DNA from: VXYL01 sp965199875
GTDB taxonomy: Bacteria > Pseudomonadota > Gammaproteobacteria > Pseudomonadales > Azotimanducaceae
Reading direction: 5' to 3'
DNA: 64,000 nt
Assembly (NCBI GenBank): GCA_965199875.1
Contig: OZ241346.1
Coordinates: 1,860,001 to 1,924,000, forward strand
Position numbers and translations under genes: made by a program. Positions 44,601-53,097 of this stretch are shown here, piece after piece. Every line of letters begins with the position of its first letter. Position 1 is the first letter of the stretch. The notes beneath the pieces were generated by a model. It was not told where the DNA came from, made no database searches, and saw nothing but the letters and a program-made list of their open reading frames with translations.

Positions 44601-45305
44601 CAGCCCTTCGGTCTTGGCCCATCCGCCGGGCTTCGAGAGCCGCGCGTGCGTCTCGCTGGCATGGTGATGCACGGTGGGTCTTTCCGTCGTGCCGTAGAGA
44701 ACACCCGGCAAGTCCGCGACGCGGATGCACAGGTCGCGATCCGTGCAGCTTGGCAGCCACTCGTCGAACAGGCCGGCTTCCAGCAGGACGCTGAGCCGAC
44801 AGAACAGATTGCTGCCTTGGATGTTGGGGTTGCCGACGAGGAAGTCCGCAGCGTCGAGGCGCTCCGGCGGGATGCACAACTTTGCGGGGGCACCGTCTTC
44901 GTGCCGCCACAGCTGCGCCGCGACCATGTCGAACTGCCTGCTCTGCGCGGCGTCGAAACAGGTTCGCAGGTGCTCGGGTTCCCACTCGTCGTCGTCGTCG
45001 AGAATCGCCACGTAGAGCTGGCGCGGATCGGGCGTGACGCGCAGCAAGTGATCCAACCCGTCGTTCCACGCACCCGCGGCGCGTTTCTTGCTGCGGGTGT
45101 TGCGAAGGTACTTGACGTTCGGATGCTGCTTCACCACTTGCTTGGTGGCCCCTCGGAAATCGTCGCAGGAGTCATCGACGACGACGATGTGGAGGGGGCA
45201 GAAGGTCTGCCGTTCGACGGAGCGAAGCGCCCGGCGGGCAAGCAGTTCCGGGCGGTTGGCCGTAGCGATGAGAACGGCCACGGCGGCATCGGGGTGGAAA
45301 GTCAT
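41655..45305 (-). CDS. Glycosyltransferase–kinase-like–methyltransferase multidomain protein
   Basis: 1216 residues from the ATG at 45305 (AAGAGG ribosome site). Domains: GT2-type glycosyltransferase at 1-270 (IATANRPELL, VVDDSCDD, ILDDDDEWEPEH near 100); a Pro-rich linker near 290; a second GT-A-like domain at 300-620 (VVVLENGKG, VWIVDDDLRLD near 414); a helical stretch; a kinase-like fold at about 820-980 (LGCGSEGVVL loop, VYKVF Lys, CRNIHPDNLRV near 920, LIDYGSD near 938); and a class I methyltransferase at 1010-1216 (VLDYGCGSGKVAKAL, GYDPD). The kinase catalytic Asp of HRD is replaced by Asn, so it may bind rather than phosphorylate. It is coupled to the SLOG-deacetylase gene. Assembly or decoration of a glycan or glycolipid is inferred. 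Confidence 0.82.
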   Translation of the reverse strand: MTFHPDAAVAVLIATANRPELLARRALRSVERQTFCPLHIVVVDDSCDDFRGATKQVVKQHPNVKYLRNTRSKKRAAGAWNDGLDHLLRVTPDPRQLYVAILDDDDEWEPEHLRTCFDAAQSRQFDMVAAQLWRHEDGAPAKLCIPPERLDAADFLVGNPNIQGSNLFCRLSVLLEAGLFDEWLPSCTDRDLCIRVADLPGVLYGTTERPTVHHHASETHARLSKPGGWAKTEGLSRFFAKYRGRMSADQQAAFRQRAAQLFGWSETAPQPDAPVSPSISPDSPPEDPSRPPPHLVVGTIADTSALDDLAGLLEDMGGVAAQSELAGLDVVVLENGKGQRPSRKLRDLAERERQRGLRVHLVDRARHVEDAEAGRVLDGGAATGRYLPIAPARTVLQSYLYAFAARRPGAIVWIVDDDLRLDPLAADAKGHLRRQHQRLLPALRKMQALRERGEADVVIGRCTGDPPVPFAAAVRTQMVDLVASLTWLARLSPQATLPDRAMQNALLRQGRRDYYYDLSRKETDRLEAPFWATPEDGERVGEAFERLARRAERILAGEQLFRPLVIDAEADTLALSSSLQRGGNTFVLDIETLRLAPNPSPAIDGRPTRRSDMMWALLQQRHLGRKVVGMPLALHQDRSGGTVAGMDVEKVQDDMRGYALFSALEAVSEVFFVNNEDDLRLQLAPARVDRLVSRVRKFLNERLAAFRLSFYRVRGLASVLRDLVERDGAWWHAEKYADARDRLLGFCDRLDDSYANNVLADIERIADIRDSQIKTFLAQLPAELARHRARLAEPAALARGFEPERVANAKAVARRLAEPAGPLGTLGCGSEGVVLTDGKHVYKVFDYWKSWQLDSTLDYLRSLVGAWRDTRSLYPLLAFHQEGRDAVLIYPYEPSEPYTGGHGPGLVNLLVECRQQGVVCRNIHPDNLRVADGRVRLIDYGSDLRPLDDEREFTTMCHRAWLSFRCHDRPDLKALMRQALRQADLPALAGVGSFHEAVLRMAGERQACEDVALELVAGQPRRVLDYGCGSGKVAKALADAGAEVLGYDPDVTRHKRWRPLADGKSDLRFTTVRDEAMAAAPFDLVVCQRVLCTIEDEAEMRGILADLRAAVAKDGRVVVTLCDPHFTFCGPTPEAERELPPGARYEDTFVWHKTVRTSGRVRREVHRPEEALLAEFARVGLREVRRVTVPTVELVNFTPASDHLAFELAPDADTPR

Positions 45306-45604
45306 GGTTGCCTCTTGGCGTGTGTACCTGGCGGCGTACTGTGCCCAAGTAAACCTGAACACCCACTGAATCGACCTGCCGCGATCTGTCGGGTTTATCA
45401 AGCGCCAATGGACAACGAACCCAGTCGCCATGCCGTCGGCGCACCAAGACTATACTCGCGCAATGGACGCGTAAGCGGAGCAACTCTTCGCACCGGCATT
45501 CCCTCCCTGATGACGCACATGCTGGCCCACGCCCCGAAGAGACGCGCGCAGGGCGAGACGCGCTAGCCAAGCAGGAAACGCCTAAGACCGTTGAGGCTTG
45601 CCCG
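45306..45604. other. Leader/promoter region of the glycosyltransferase operon
   Basis: 299 bases between two minus-strand genes. On the minus strand a TATAGT hexamer (45454 down to 45449) could be a -10 element, but no convincing -35 lies 16-18 nt before it. The resulting leader would be about 140 nt. No gene seen. Confidence 0.35.
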
Positions 45605-47611
45605 CTATTTGGCCAGGCGTTTGCGTTTGCGCTGCACGTAGTCGACCAGAATGTACTCGCCGAGCTTGTCCGGCGTGGTGTAGAAGACGCGGCCGCCGTT
45701 GATGCGGGCGATGGCGTTCATGAACGCCCGCAGGTGGCCGTCCGCGTCGAGCATGAAGGTGTTGATGGCGATGGACTTGCGCGTACACGAGCGCACCGCG
45801 CGCAGGGTCGCCTGGTAGGTGGCGGCGGTGGGCGGATAGGCGAAGCGGGCGCGGCCGCCCTCCAAGTGCGCCGTGGGTTCGCCGTCGGAAATCATGATGA
45901 TGTTCTTGGACGGGCAGGCGTGCTTGGCAAGCAGCCGCTCGGCCAGCAGCAGGGCGTGCTGCATGTTGGTGCCGAGGACGTACTCGTCCCATTGCAGAAA
46001 CGGCAGGTCGTGCGCTTTCAGTTCCTTCGCGTAGGCGGCGAAGCCGATGATGTGGAAGGAATCCTTGGGATAGCGCGAGGTGATGAGATTGTGCAGCGCC
46101 AAGGCGACCTTCTTGGCCGCCTGGAAGGAACCGCGCAACGCCATCGACCAGGACAGATCCACCAGCATCGCCGTGGCGGTGGAGGTGACGAGTTCCGAAC
46201 GGTAGACCTCGAAATCGCCCTCGCCGAGGGCGATGGGGATTCGCGGGCCCTCCCGGTCGATGGCGTTGCGCAGCGTGCGCGGCATGTGCAGATGGAAGGG
46301 ATCGCCGAACTCGTAGCTCTTGGTCTGTTCCAGCCGTTCGCCAAAGCGTCCTTCTTCCGGCAGGGCATGGTTGCCGAGGCTTTGGCGGCGCAGGCGGGCG
46401 TAGATTTCGCCGAGCGCCCGCTGTCCGATCATCCTCGACCCGCGCGGCGTCAACTCCCACTTGTCGCCGTTTGGTCGAATGTAGCCGGCTTCCTCCAGCG
46501 CCTTCGCCAGCTTCTTCAGATCGTCGAGGTTGCGCGCTTCGTCTTCGCCTTGCAGCTGCTCGATGAGGTCGCGGTCGATGCGCTCCAGGTCGCCGCCCCG
46601 TTCCGCGGCCTGCACCTGGTGGATGGCTTCGTCGAGTTGGCGCATTTCGCTCATCAGCCGCATCGCCGCTTCGAGGTCTATGTCTTCGTTGCCGCCGAAG
46701 CGGTATCGAGACGCGCTCCCGGCCATGTACTGCGCGAGTTTCTGCAGTTCGGCTTCCAGTCGCGGATCGCCGAACCGATCCGCCAGCAGCGACTGGAGCT
46801 CCTGGCGCTGGTCCGGCGTCAGCGACTGCAGCAGCGACTGCGCCGCGGCCATTTGCTGGCGCATCTGCTCGACGAGCGCTTCCAGGGATTCCGGCCGATC
46901 GGCGCCGAACATGTCGCCGAACTTGTCCATGAAGTCCTTGAAGTGCGACTGCAGCGCGTCCGGGTCCACGCCCTTGGCTTTCTTCGACAGCAGATCGTTC
47001 AAGGCTTCGAGCATGTCCTTCATGCGTTCGATGTCGCCCTGGGACATGTTGTCCACCATCTTCGAGATGTCGTCGAAGAAGGTTTGCGCCATGGCGCGGC
47101 GCAGCTGGTTGAGCAGATCGAGGTACTTGCGCTGCGCTTCCGGGTTCAGGAACTCGTACTTCTCCAGCTGCTGCATCTTGCCGGCGGCGTTGTCCGGCAG
47201 CGCCTCCAGCTGCTGGCGCCGTTCTTCGGCGATCTGCTTGACGACCTGGTCCGAGAAGTCTTCGTCCGAAGCGCCGTCGCGCCCCAGCCACTCGTCGATG
47301 GTGGTCTTCTCGAGGTCGAGGACTTCGTCGAGCTGGCGCTCGATGTCCTTGAACAGGCTGGCAAGGTTGAAGCGGTCGAGCTGCGAGCGCTTCTGTTCGC
47401 GCAGGCGCTTGAGCATGTCGCGCAGGCCTTGGCGCGCACCGCCGTCGGCAACCGGCATGCCCCGGGACAGAAGGTTGCGCATCGCCCAGCGCAGATCGCC
47501 ATGCTCCATCAGATCGTCGGCCATCGCGCCGAGCACGTCGTCCGCGGCAACGGCGGCGTCGAGGCTGCCGTCCCATTCCGAGAAGCGATGTCGGGTGGCG
47601 AAGCGGCGCAT
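45605..47611 (-). CDS. VWA-domain CoxE-like protein
   Basis: 668 residues, ATG at 47611. The first 460 residues are charged and helical (long Gln/Glu/Leu-rich coiled-coil stretches such as EQMRQQMAAAQSLLQSL). A von Willebrand A domain follows (about 470-660) with a MIDAS motif DLSWS near 484, a TNMQHAL Thr near 555, and ISDGEPTAHL near 585. Such proteins commonly work with a MoxR-type AAA ATPase in metal insertion or complex remodelling; none is encoded nearby. The C-terminus YVQRKRKRLAK is basic. Divergent from the aldolase gene. Confidence 0.85.
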   Translation of the reverse strand: MRRFATRHRFSEWDGSLDAAVAADDVLGAMADDLMEHGDLRWAMRNLLSRGMPVADGGARQGLRDMLKRLREQKRSQLDRFNLASLFKDIERQLDEVLDLEKTTIDEWLGRDGASDEDFSDQVVKQIAEERRQQLEALPDNAAGKMQQLEKYEFLNPEAQRKYLDLLNQLRRAMAQTFFDDISKMVDNMSQGDIERMKDMLEALNDLLSKKAKGVDPDALQSHFKDFMDKFGDMFGADRPESLEALVEQMRQQMAAAQSLLQSLTPDQRQELQSLLADRFGDPRLEAELQKLAQYMAGSASRYRFGGNEDIDLEAAMRLMSEMRQLDEAIHQVQAAERGGDLERIDRDLIEQLQGEDEARNLDDLKKLAKALEEAGYIRPNGDKWELTPRGSRMIGQRALGEIYARLRRQSLGNHALPEEGRFGERLEQTKSYEFGDPFHLHMPRTLRNAIDREGPRIPIALGEGDFEVYRSELVTSTATAMLVDLSWSMALRGSFQAAKKVALALHNLITSRYPKDSFHIIGFAAYAKELKAHDLPFLQWDEYVLGTNMQHALLLAERLLAKHACPSKNIIMISDGEPTAHLEGGRARFAYPPTAATYQATLRAVRSCTRKSIAINTFMLDADGHLRAFMNAIARINGGRVFYTTPDKLGEYILVDYVQRKRKRLAK

Positions 47612-47813
47612 GAGCGTGGGCGTCGTCCGGTGGTCGCCAAGTGGAATCGCAGTGTGGCAGTTCGCGGGAGTTCGCGCAAACCGGGCCTGCGGCTCGCGGC
47701 TCCGCGGCTTGGTGGCAAGGATGATCTGCGCGGTGGCAGCGACGATGCCTCGGCGCTTAGGCTCGCCGCTTTTGCACTTCGGACTAGCCAAGTACAACGC
47801 TAGAATGTGGCGC

Positions 47814-48551
47814 ATGGGTTCGATGCACGAAGAACGCTTGGCTCGGCAGCGCGACTTGGCGCTTGGCTACCGGGTCTTCGCGGCGCTCGGCTGGGGCGAC
47901 ACCGGAGACGGCCACATCAGCGCTCGGGACCCCGAGCGCGAGGACTGCTTCTGGCTGCTCGACGTCGACGTGCCGTTCGCCGAAGCGACGCCGGAACGGC
48001 TGGTGCTGGTAGGCCCCGACGGCCAACTGGCGAGCCCCGGCGCCGGCACCAACTGGCCCGCCTACTACATCCACGCGCCGATCCTGAACGCTCGCCCGGA
48101 CGTGGCGAGCGCGGCGCATACGCACACGCCCTACGGCACGCCGTTCGCCGCCGAGGCGCGCCTCTTGACGCCCATCACCCAGGAAGCCTGCGTGTTCTTC
48201 GACGACCACGGCTTGTTCGACGACGAAGAAGTGCAGGTGCAGAGCGTCGACTGCGGCGCGCGCATCGCCCAGGCCCTTGGCGCCAACCGCGGCCTGGTGC
48301 TGCGCAACCACGGCCTGCTCACCGTGGGGGCCAGCGTCAAGCAGGCGGTTGCCTGGTTCGTGATGATGGAGCGGGTTGCGGAAGCGCACGTCAAGGCCCG
48401 GGCGCCGAAGTCCATCTCGCACAACGCGGCGTTGTTCGCCAAGGCGGATCTCGCCACCGAACGGCAAGCCGAAGGGGCGTTCGACCACCTCGTAGGACAC
48501 CATCTTCCCGGCGCCGCGAACGCCTTGGACGCTGCCAGGAAGCGCGCCTAG
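47814..48551 (+). CDS. Class II aldolase/adducin family protein
   Basis: 245 residues from the ATG at 47814; ATGs at 47805 and 47823 are alternatives in the same frame. Zn-dependent class II aldolase/adducin fold: the metal ligands are His residues in AAHTHTPYGT near residue 104 and in LRNHGLLTVG near 165, with an acidic residue in the YYIHAPIL/Q-E-A-C region. Members cleave sugar phosphates, decarboxylate, or act on other small carbonyl compounds; the substrate is unclear. The thrC start is 10 nt after its stop, so both are probably co-transcribed. Confidence 0.88.
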   Translation: MGSMHEERLARQRDLALGYRVFAALGWGDTGDGHISARDPEREDCFWLLDVDVPFAEATPERLVLVGPDGQLASPGAGTNWPAYYIHAPILNARPDVASAAHTHTPYGTPFAAEARLLTPITQEACVFFDDHGLFDDEEVQVQSVDCGARIAQALGANRGLVLRNHGLLTVGASVKQAVAWFVMMERVAEAHVKARAPKSISHNAALFAKADLATERQAEGAFDHLVGHHLPGAANALDAARKRA

Positions 48552-48560
48552 GGGCAGTCG

Positions 48561-49931
48561 ATGCGCTACGTCTCGACCCGTGGCGGATGCCCGCCTCTGG
48601 CCTTCGTCGACGCCGTGCTTGCGGGGCTGGCGCCGGACGGCGGCCTGCTGGTGCCAGCCTGCCTGCCGAACGTCGCCGATCAGCTGGCCGACTGGCAGGG
48701 CTTGTCCTACACGGCGCTGGCGCAGCGGCTGTTCCGCCTCTACGCGGACGACATGGACGGCGACGACCTGGACGAAATCGTCGCCGAAGCGTTCGCGGCC
48801 TTCGACCACCCCGACGTGGCGCCGCTGCGAAACTTCGGCGAGTTGCAGGTGCTGGAGCTGTTCCACGGGCCGACGCTGTCGTTCAAGGACGTCGCGCTGC
48901 AGGTACTCGGACGGTTGCTGGCCTACGTCCTCGCGCGTCGCGGCGAACGGCTGAACGTGGTCGTCGCCACCAGCGGCGACACCGGCAGCGCGGCCATCCA
49001 CGGCTTGCGCGGACGCGACAACCTAAGCGTCTTCGTGCTTTATCCCAAGGGCCGCGTCAGCCCCTTGCAGGAGTTGCAGATGACGACGGTGGGCGACGCC
49101 AACGTCCACTGCCTGGCCGTCGATGGCAGTTTCGACGACTGCCAGGCCATCGTGAAGTCCATGCTGGGCGACCCGAACTTCAAGGCCCGGCATGCCCTTG
49201 GCGCCGTCAACTCCATCAACTGGGCGCGCGTGGTGGCGCAGATGTCCTACTACGTCTACGCGCTGCTGAACGTCGGCGGACGCGCCGCCTTCGCGGTGCC
49301 CACCGGCAACTTCGGCAACATCTTCTCGGCGATGATGGTGCGCGAGATGGGCGTTCCCATCGACAAGCTGGTGCTGGCCACCAACGAAAACGACATCCTA
49401 GCGCGCTTCTTCCAAACCGGAATCTATCGCCGCGGGCCTGTGCGCCAGACCGTCAGCCCGTCCATGGACATCCAGATCGCCAGCAACTTCGAGCGCTTCC
49501 TGCACTGGCGTCTTGGCGGAGACGCGCGACTCGTCAAGACTTTCATGCGCCGGTTCGCGGAAGCCGGCGAAGCCGCCTTGCAGGACGGCAAGGCGATGGA
49601 CGCCGGCGTCGCGTCGGTAGCCGTCGACACCGAACAGACCCTCGCCACGATTGCCGACGTGTACCAACGCCACGGCTACGCCATCGATCCGCACACCGCG
49701 GTGGCCGTCGCCGCCGGCCGCCGGTTTCGCCAAGAGTCCAACGCGCCGCTGATCTGCCTGGCCGCAGCGCATCCGGCGAAGTTCCCCGAGGCGGTAGCAC
49801 GGGCCCTCGGCGACGCCGCCGAAGTGCGCCATCCAATCTTGGACCGGCTCGCCGAATCGAGTTCGCGACGCAGCGAACTGCAAGCCGATCTGGAAGCCGT
49901 CAGAGCCTACGTTAACGACAAGGCCATCTAA
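48561..49931 (+). CDS. thrC: Threonine synthase
   Basis: 456 residues. PLP enzyme converting O-phosphohomoserine to threonine. It is of the E. coli/yeast type, opening with MRYVSTRGGCPP; the PLP lysine lies in TLSFKDVALQ near residue 108, followed by VVATSGDTGSAA near 135 and the phosphate-binding VPTGNFGNIFS near 250. Homoserine dehydrogenase and homoserine kinase genes, often adjacent, are not in the window. It follows the aldolase gene closely, an unusual partner. Confidence 0.96.
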   Translation: MRYVSTRGGCPPLAFVDAVLAGLAPDGGLLVPACLPNVADQLADWQGLSYTALAQRLFRLYADDMDGDDLDEIVAEAFAAFDHPDVAPLRNFGELQVLELFHGPTLSFKDVALQVLGRLLAYVLARRGERLNVVVATSGDTGSAAIHGLRGRDNLSVFVLYPKGRVSPLQELQMTTVGDANVHCLAVDGSFDDCQAIVKSMLGDPNFKARHALGAVNSINWARVVAQMSYYVYALLNVGGRAAFAVPTGNFGNIFSAMMVREMGVPIDKLVLATNENDILARFFQTGIYRRGPVRQTVSPSMDIQIASNFERFLHWRLGGDARLVKTFMRRFAEAGEAALQDGKAMDAGVASVAVDTEQTLATIADVYQRHGYAIDPHTAVAVAAGRRFRQESNAPLICLAAAHPAKFPEAVARALGDAAEVRHPILDRLAESSSRRSELQADLEAVRAYVNDKAI

Positions 49932-50073
49932 CCGGCTTCGTGGTGGATCTGCGCGACGCTCGCTTTGCTTGTGGGATGGCGGGCTGTTGCTCACGCAAGC
50001 TCCTGCCAACCATGTGGCGGCCAATCGGGCAGCTCGGTACCTATGGTCTCCATCAGGCGCCCGAATGAACCGA

Positions 50074-50612
50074 TCAGTTTGCGAAGGAGCGGCAGCGGGC
50101 ATAGGCTGCCGCCACGCAGAACATGGCGCTGAAGGCGGGCTGATGCGTCCTTTCGCTGTAGCTGATGTGCATCATTGCTTCCAATATGGCCTTCGCGCCT
50201 CGGGGTGACTCGGGATCTGGATGCGACTGCGCATCGCTCCTCACGCTGTGGTGCGTACGCAGTGATTCGACGGTGGCGAGGAACCACGCTTCATATTCAC
50301 GCTTGGCCAGCACCACCTCGCACATCGGCCCTGCTACCTCGACGGCCCACTCGCGCACCTGCGCCGCCAGTTCCACCGGGCAGTCGTCATCGCTGTCGAA
50401 GATGATGAGGACGGCACCGCAACTGTCGCGCAGACGCGCTAGGCGTACACGCTTCTTCAGTTCGACTTCCTTCACCAGTTGACTGCGGTTGCACCGAATC
50501 GGCTGATCGATGTGGACTTCGTTCCACGCTTCCGCGCGTCCACCAGGCGGCGCAGCAGCACAGGAACTGCGGCTGCGTCTCCGTGCCCTTCAACGATTGG
50601 AACGACGGTCAT
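50074..50612 (-). pseudogene. DUF4276 TOPRIM-like gene with one-base frameshift
   Basis: An ATG at 50612 overlaps the stop of the ATPase gene (ATGA). The first 29 codons encode MTVVPIVEGHGDAAAVPVLL, with the EGxGD strand of the family. The frame is lost near 50530 and continues one base back as WNEVHIDQPIRCNRSQLVKE, then LIIFDSDDDCP (DxD motif) and VLAKREYEAWFLATVESL. The interval is 539 nt, one short of 180 codons, so a single missing base explains it. With its ATPase partner broken as well, the pair is dead. It belongs to a different DUF4276 branch than the gene at 7591. Confidence 0.8.
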
Positions 50613-51022
50613 CGCGGGCGCCTTGGCGAGCTAAACAGAGTGCGTTGCTTGAGCAAGTCTGGCGGGTCGAACAGGGTCACCTGTTCCTCCGTGTGGTCGG
50701 CCCCCAATAGCGCGTTGCTTCGCAGCAATTCGCCAGCGTCCATCAGATGTTCGCGCAATGCCGTCCGCGTGGCTTCCGAGGTATGCGCGACTCGCGTCGC
50801 GCCATCCTCCCAACTCACGATGCGCAAGTGGCGGTCTTCGATCCATTGCGCCTCAAGGATGTCGGCGCTGTGGGTGGTGATGACCGTCTGCGTCGAACGA
50901 GCGGCATGGCGCAGAAGGTCCAGTATCGTGCCCAGCGCCCCTGGATGGATCGTCGCCTCCGGCTCTTCAACGATCAGCAGGGAAGGCAACTTGGGCTGAA
51001 ACACGGCCGCCAGCAGCCCTAG
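50609..51022 (-). pseudogene. 3' part of IS-interrupted AAA_21 ATPase gene
   Basis: Codes for the C-terminal third of the ATPase after the insertion point: LLAAVFQPKLPSLL, Walker B LIVEEPEATIHPGA and the H-loop VITTHSADILEAQW, ending at the TGA at 50609. It begins in the CTAG target copy (51019-51022). Reading across the element is in frame if the IS and one CTAG are removed. See the 5' part at 53094. Confidence 0.88.
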
Positions 51023-53097
51023 CCCATCTTTACCATCGTGACAGGCGATTCGGGACGAATTCGGGGGTTTTCCGGAGCCTGGCCGTCGCAAGTCGTTGAT
51101 TTCGCTGGAAGGCGATTCCGAAGAGGCCGATGTAGTGCCATAAAATGAGGGCGGGGCATTGAACTCCCCCGGGGCGCGGGTTACCGTCGCCCCATGTTCG
51201 TCCGCCGCACCCGTACCCGCGCCACCGACGGCGCCGAGTACCACACCCACCGGCTGGTGCGCTCCGAGCGCGACGGCGCCAGGGTGCGCCAGCGCACGCT
51301 GCTCAACCTCGGCCGCCACTTCGAGCTGCCCCGCGGACGCTGGCCGCTGCTCTGCCAGCGCGTGGAGGAACTGCTGGCCGGGCAGATGGAACTGCCGCTG
51401 GACTGCCCGCCGGAGGTGGAGGCGGAGGCGCAGCGGCTCGCGGCGCGGCTGGCCGCCCGCGAGGCGTCGCCGGCCTCGGCGGACGCGCCGGGGGACCTGC
51501 GGCGCGTGGACGTGGACTCGCTGGAACTGACGCGCCCGCGCTCGGTCGGCGTGGAGCACGCGGCGCTGTGGGCGATGGACCGGCTGCGGCTGCGCGAGCT
51601 GCTGGCGGGGCTGGGGCTGGGTCCGGGGCTGCTGGCGGCGGCCGTGGGCAACGTCGTCGGGCGCATGGCGCATCCGGCGTCGGAGCGGGAGACGCGGCGC
51701 TGGCTGGCGGAGCGCAGCGCCCTGGGGGAACTGCTCGACGCGGACTTCGAGACGATGGGGTCGATGCGCCTGTACCGGGCGTCGGACGCGCTGCTGGCGC
51801 ACCGCGACGCCATCGAGGACCGGCTGTTCGAGCGTGCCTCGGGGCTGTTCGGCCTGGCGCCGACGGTGACGTTGTACGACCTGACGAACACGTTCTTCGA
51901 GGGCGGCGCGGCGGCGATGCCGAAGGCGGCGCGCGGGCGCTCGAAGGAGAAGCGCAGCGACCGTCCGCTGCTGACCCTGGGGCTGGCGCTGGACGCGAGC
52001 GGCTTCGCGCGCCGCTCGCGGGTGTTCGCCGGCAACGTCGCCGAGAGCGGCACGCTGGCCGAGATGCTGCAGTCGCTGGGCGCGCCGGACGGCGCCCTGG
52101 TGGTGATGGACCGCGGCGTGGCGACGGAGGACCGGCTGGCCTGGCTGCGGCGGGAGGGCTACCGCCATCTGGTGGTGAGCCGGGAGTCGAAGCGGACGTT
52201 CGACGCGTCGCAGGCGGTGTCCATCCGGGCGAAGTCCGGCGGCGCGGTGCGGCTGGTCCGGGAACTGTCCGAGGACGGCCTGGAGGTGCGCCTGCGCTGC
52301 CACTCGGCGGCGCGGGAGGAGAAGGAGCGCGGCATCGCCGAACGCTTCGCCCGGCGCTTCGAGACGGCGCTGGACGACCTCTCCGCCGGGCTGTCGCGCC
52401 CGCGCACGCGCAAGGAGATCGGATACGTCCGGGAACGCATCGGACGCCTCAAGGAGAAGAGCCGCGGCGCGGCGCGCCTCTACGACGTCGAGGTCGCCGC
52501 CGACGAGAGCGGCGGGAAGGCCGTGGCGGTGACCTGGACCCGGCGCCCGGCCGCCGGCACGATGGCCGACTGTCCGGGCGTGTACTGCCTGCGCAGCAGC
52601 GAGACCGACTGGGACGAGGAGACGCTGTGGCGCGCCTACGCCACCCTGACCGACGTCGAGGCCGTGTTCCGCTCGCTGAAGTCCGAACTCGGCCTGCGCC
52701 CCGTGTACCACCACAAGCAGGCGCGCGCCGAAGGGCACCTGTTCATCACCGTCCTCGCCTACCAGCTCGTGCAGGTGCTGCGCGCCGCGCTGCGCGAGAA
52801 GGGCGTCGACGGCAGCTGGAACACCCTGCGCAACATCCTCGACGGCCAGCAGCGCGTCACCGCGACGTTCCGCTGCGCCGACGGCCGCGCCCTGCACGTG
52901 CGCAAGGCCACCCGCGCCGAACCCGCCCTGCGGAAGATCTACGACGCCCTCGGCATCGATCCCCGGCCCGGAGGAACGCGCAAGACCACGATCTAGAATC
53001 CACAACGCGGCACTTTGTAGTGCCACTTGCCCATTTCAGTCAACGCAAGATGTTGATTGCAAATGACTTTTTCTAGGGGGTGGTAAACTTGGGCTAG
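51019..53097. mobile_element. Complete IS1634-like insertion sequence with CTAG target duplication
   Basis: The element proper is 51023-53093 (2071 bp). Its ends are imperfect inverted repeats (cccatctttacca at 51023-51035 and tggtaaacttggg at 53081-53093; 11 of 13 match). CTAG directly flanks both ends (51019-51022 and 53094-53097), consistent with a 4-bp target duplication. It carries a single intact transposase gene. It splits the ATPase gene, and precise excision would restore ...ACC CTA GGG CTG... in frame. Confidence 0.85.
51194..52996 (+). CDS. IS1634-family transposase (DDE type), intact
   Basis: 600 residues, ATG at 51194. RNase H-fold DDE transposase of the IS1634 group within the IS4-like elements. 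Seen: TLYDLTNTFFEGGA with the first catalytic Asp near residue 233, LVVMDRGVATEDRLAWL with the second near 300, and the YREK-like region with the Glu in VFRSLKSELGLRPVYHHK near 492. No frameshift or stop, so the element may still be active. No ribosome site better than a weak GGG run lies before the ATG. Confidence 0.93.
   Translation: MFVRRTRTRATDGAEYHTHRLVRSERDGARVRQRTLLNLGRHFELPRGRWPLLCQRVEELLAGQMELPLDCPPEVEAEAQRLAARLAAREASPASADAPGDLRRVDVDSLELTRPRSVGVEHAALWAMDRLRLRELLAGLGLGPGLLAAAVGNVVGRMAHPASERETRRWLAERSALGELLDADFETMGSMRLYRASDALLAHRDAIEDRLFERASGLFGLAPTVTLYDLTNTFFEGGAAAMPKAARGRSKEKRSDRPLLTLGLALDASGFARRSRVFAGNVAESGTLAEMLQSLGAPDGALVVMDRGVATEDRLAWLRREGYRHLVVSRESKRTFDASQAVSIRAKSGGAVRLVRELSEDGLEVRLRCHSAAREEKERGIAERFARRFETALDDLSAGLSRPRTRKEIGYVRERIGRLKEKSRGAARLYDVEVAADESGGKAVAVTWTRRPAAGTMADCPGVYCLRSSETDWDEETLWRAYATLTDVEAVFRSLKSELGLRPVYHHKQARAEGHLFITVLAYQLVQVLRAALREKGVDGSWNTLRNILDGQQRVTATFRCADGRALHVRKATRAEPALRKIYDALGIDPRPGGTRKTTI

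Noticed and set aside
40266..45566. Very long plus-strand open frame opposite the enzyme pair
   Set aside because: Low-complexity Arg/His/Gln-rich translation typical of the strand opposite a GC-rich gene; the minus-strand proteins carry clear catalytic motifs.
45734..47803. Plus-strand open frame of almost 700 codons opposite the VWA gene
   Set aside because: Mirror frame of a GC-rich gene; no recognisable domain, whereas the minus strand encodes a MIDAS-containing VWA protein.
51131..53024. Direct repeat tgtagtgcca near both ends of the intact IS as its true boundaries
   Set aside because: The two copies are in the same orientation and would leave extra non-ATPase sequence on both sides; the CTAG-flanked inverted ends give exact restoration of the ATPase frame.
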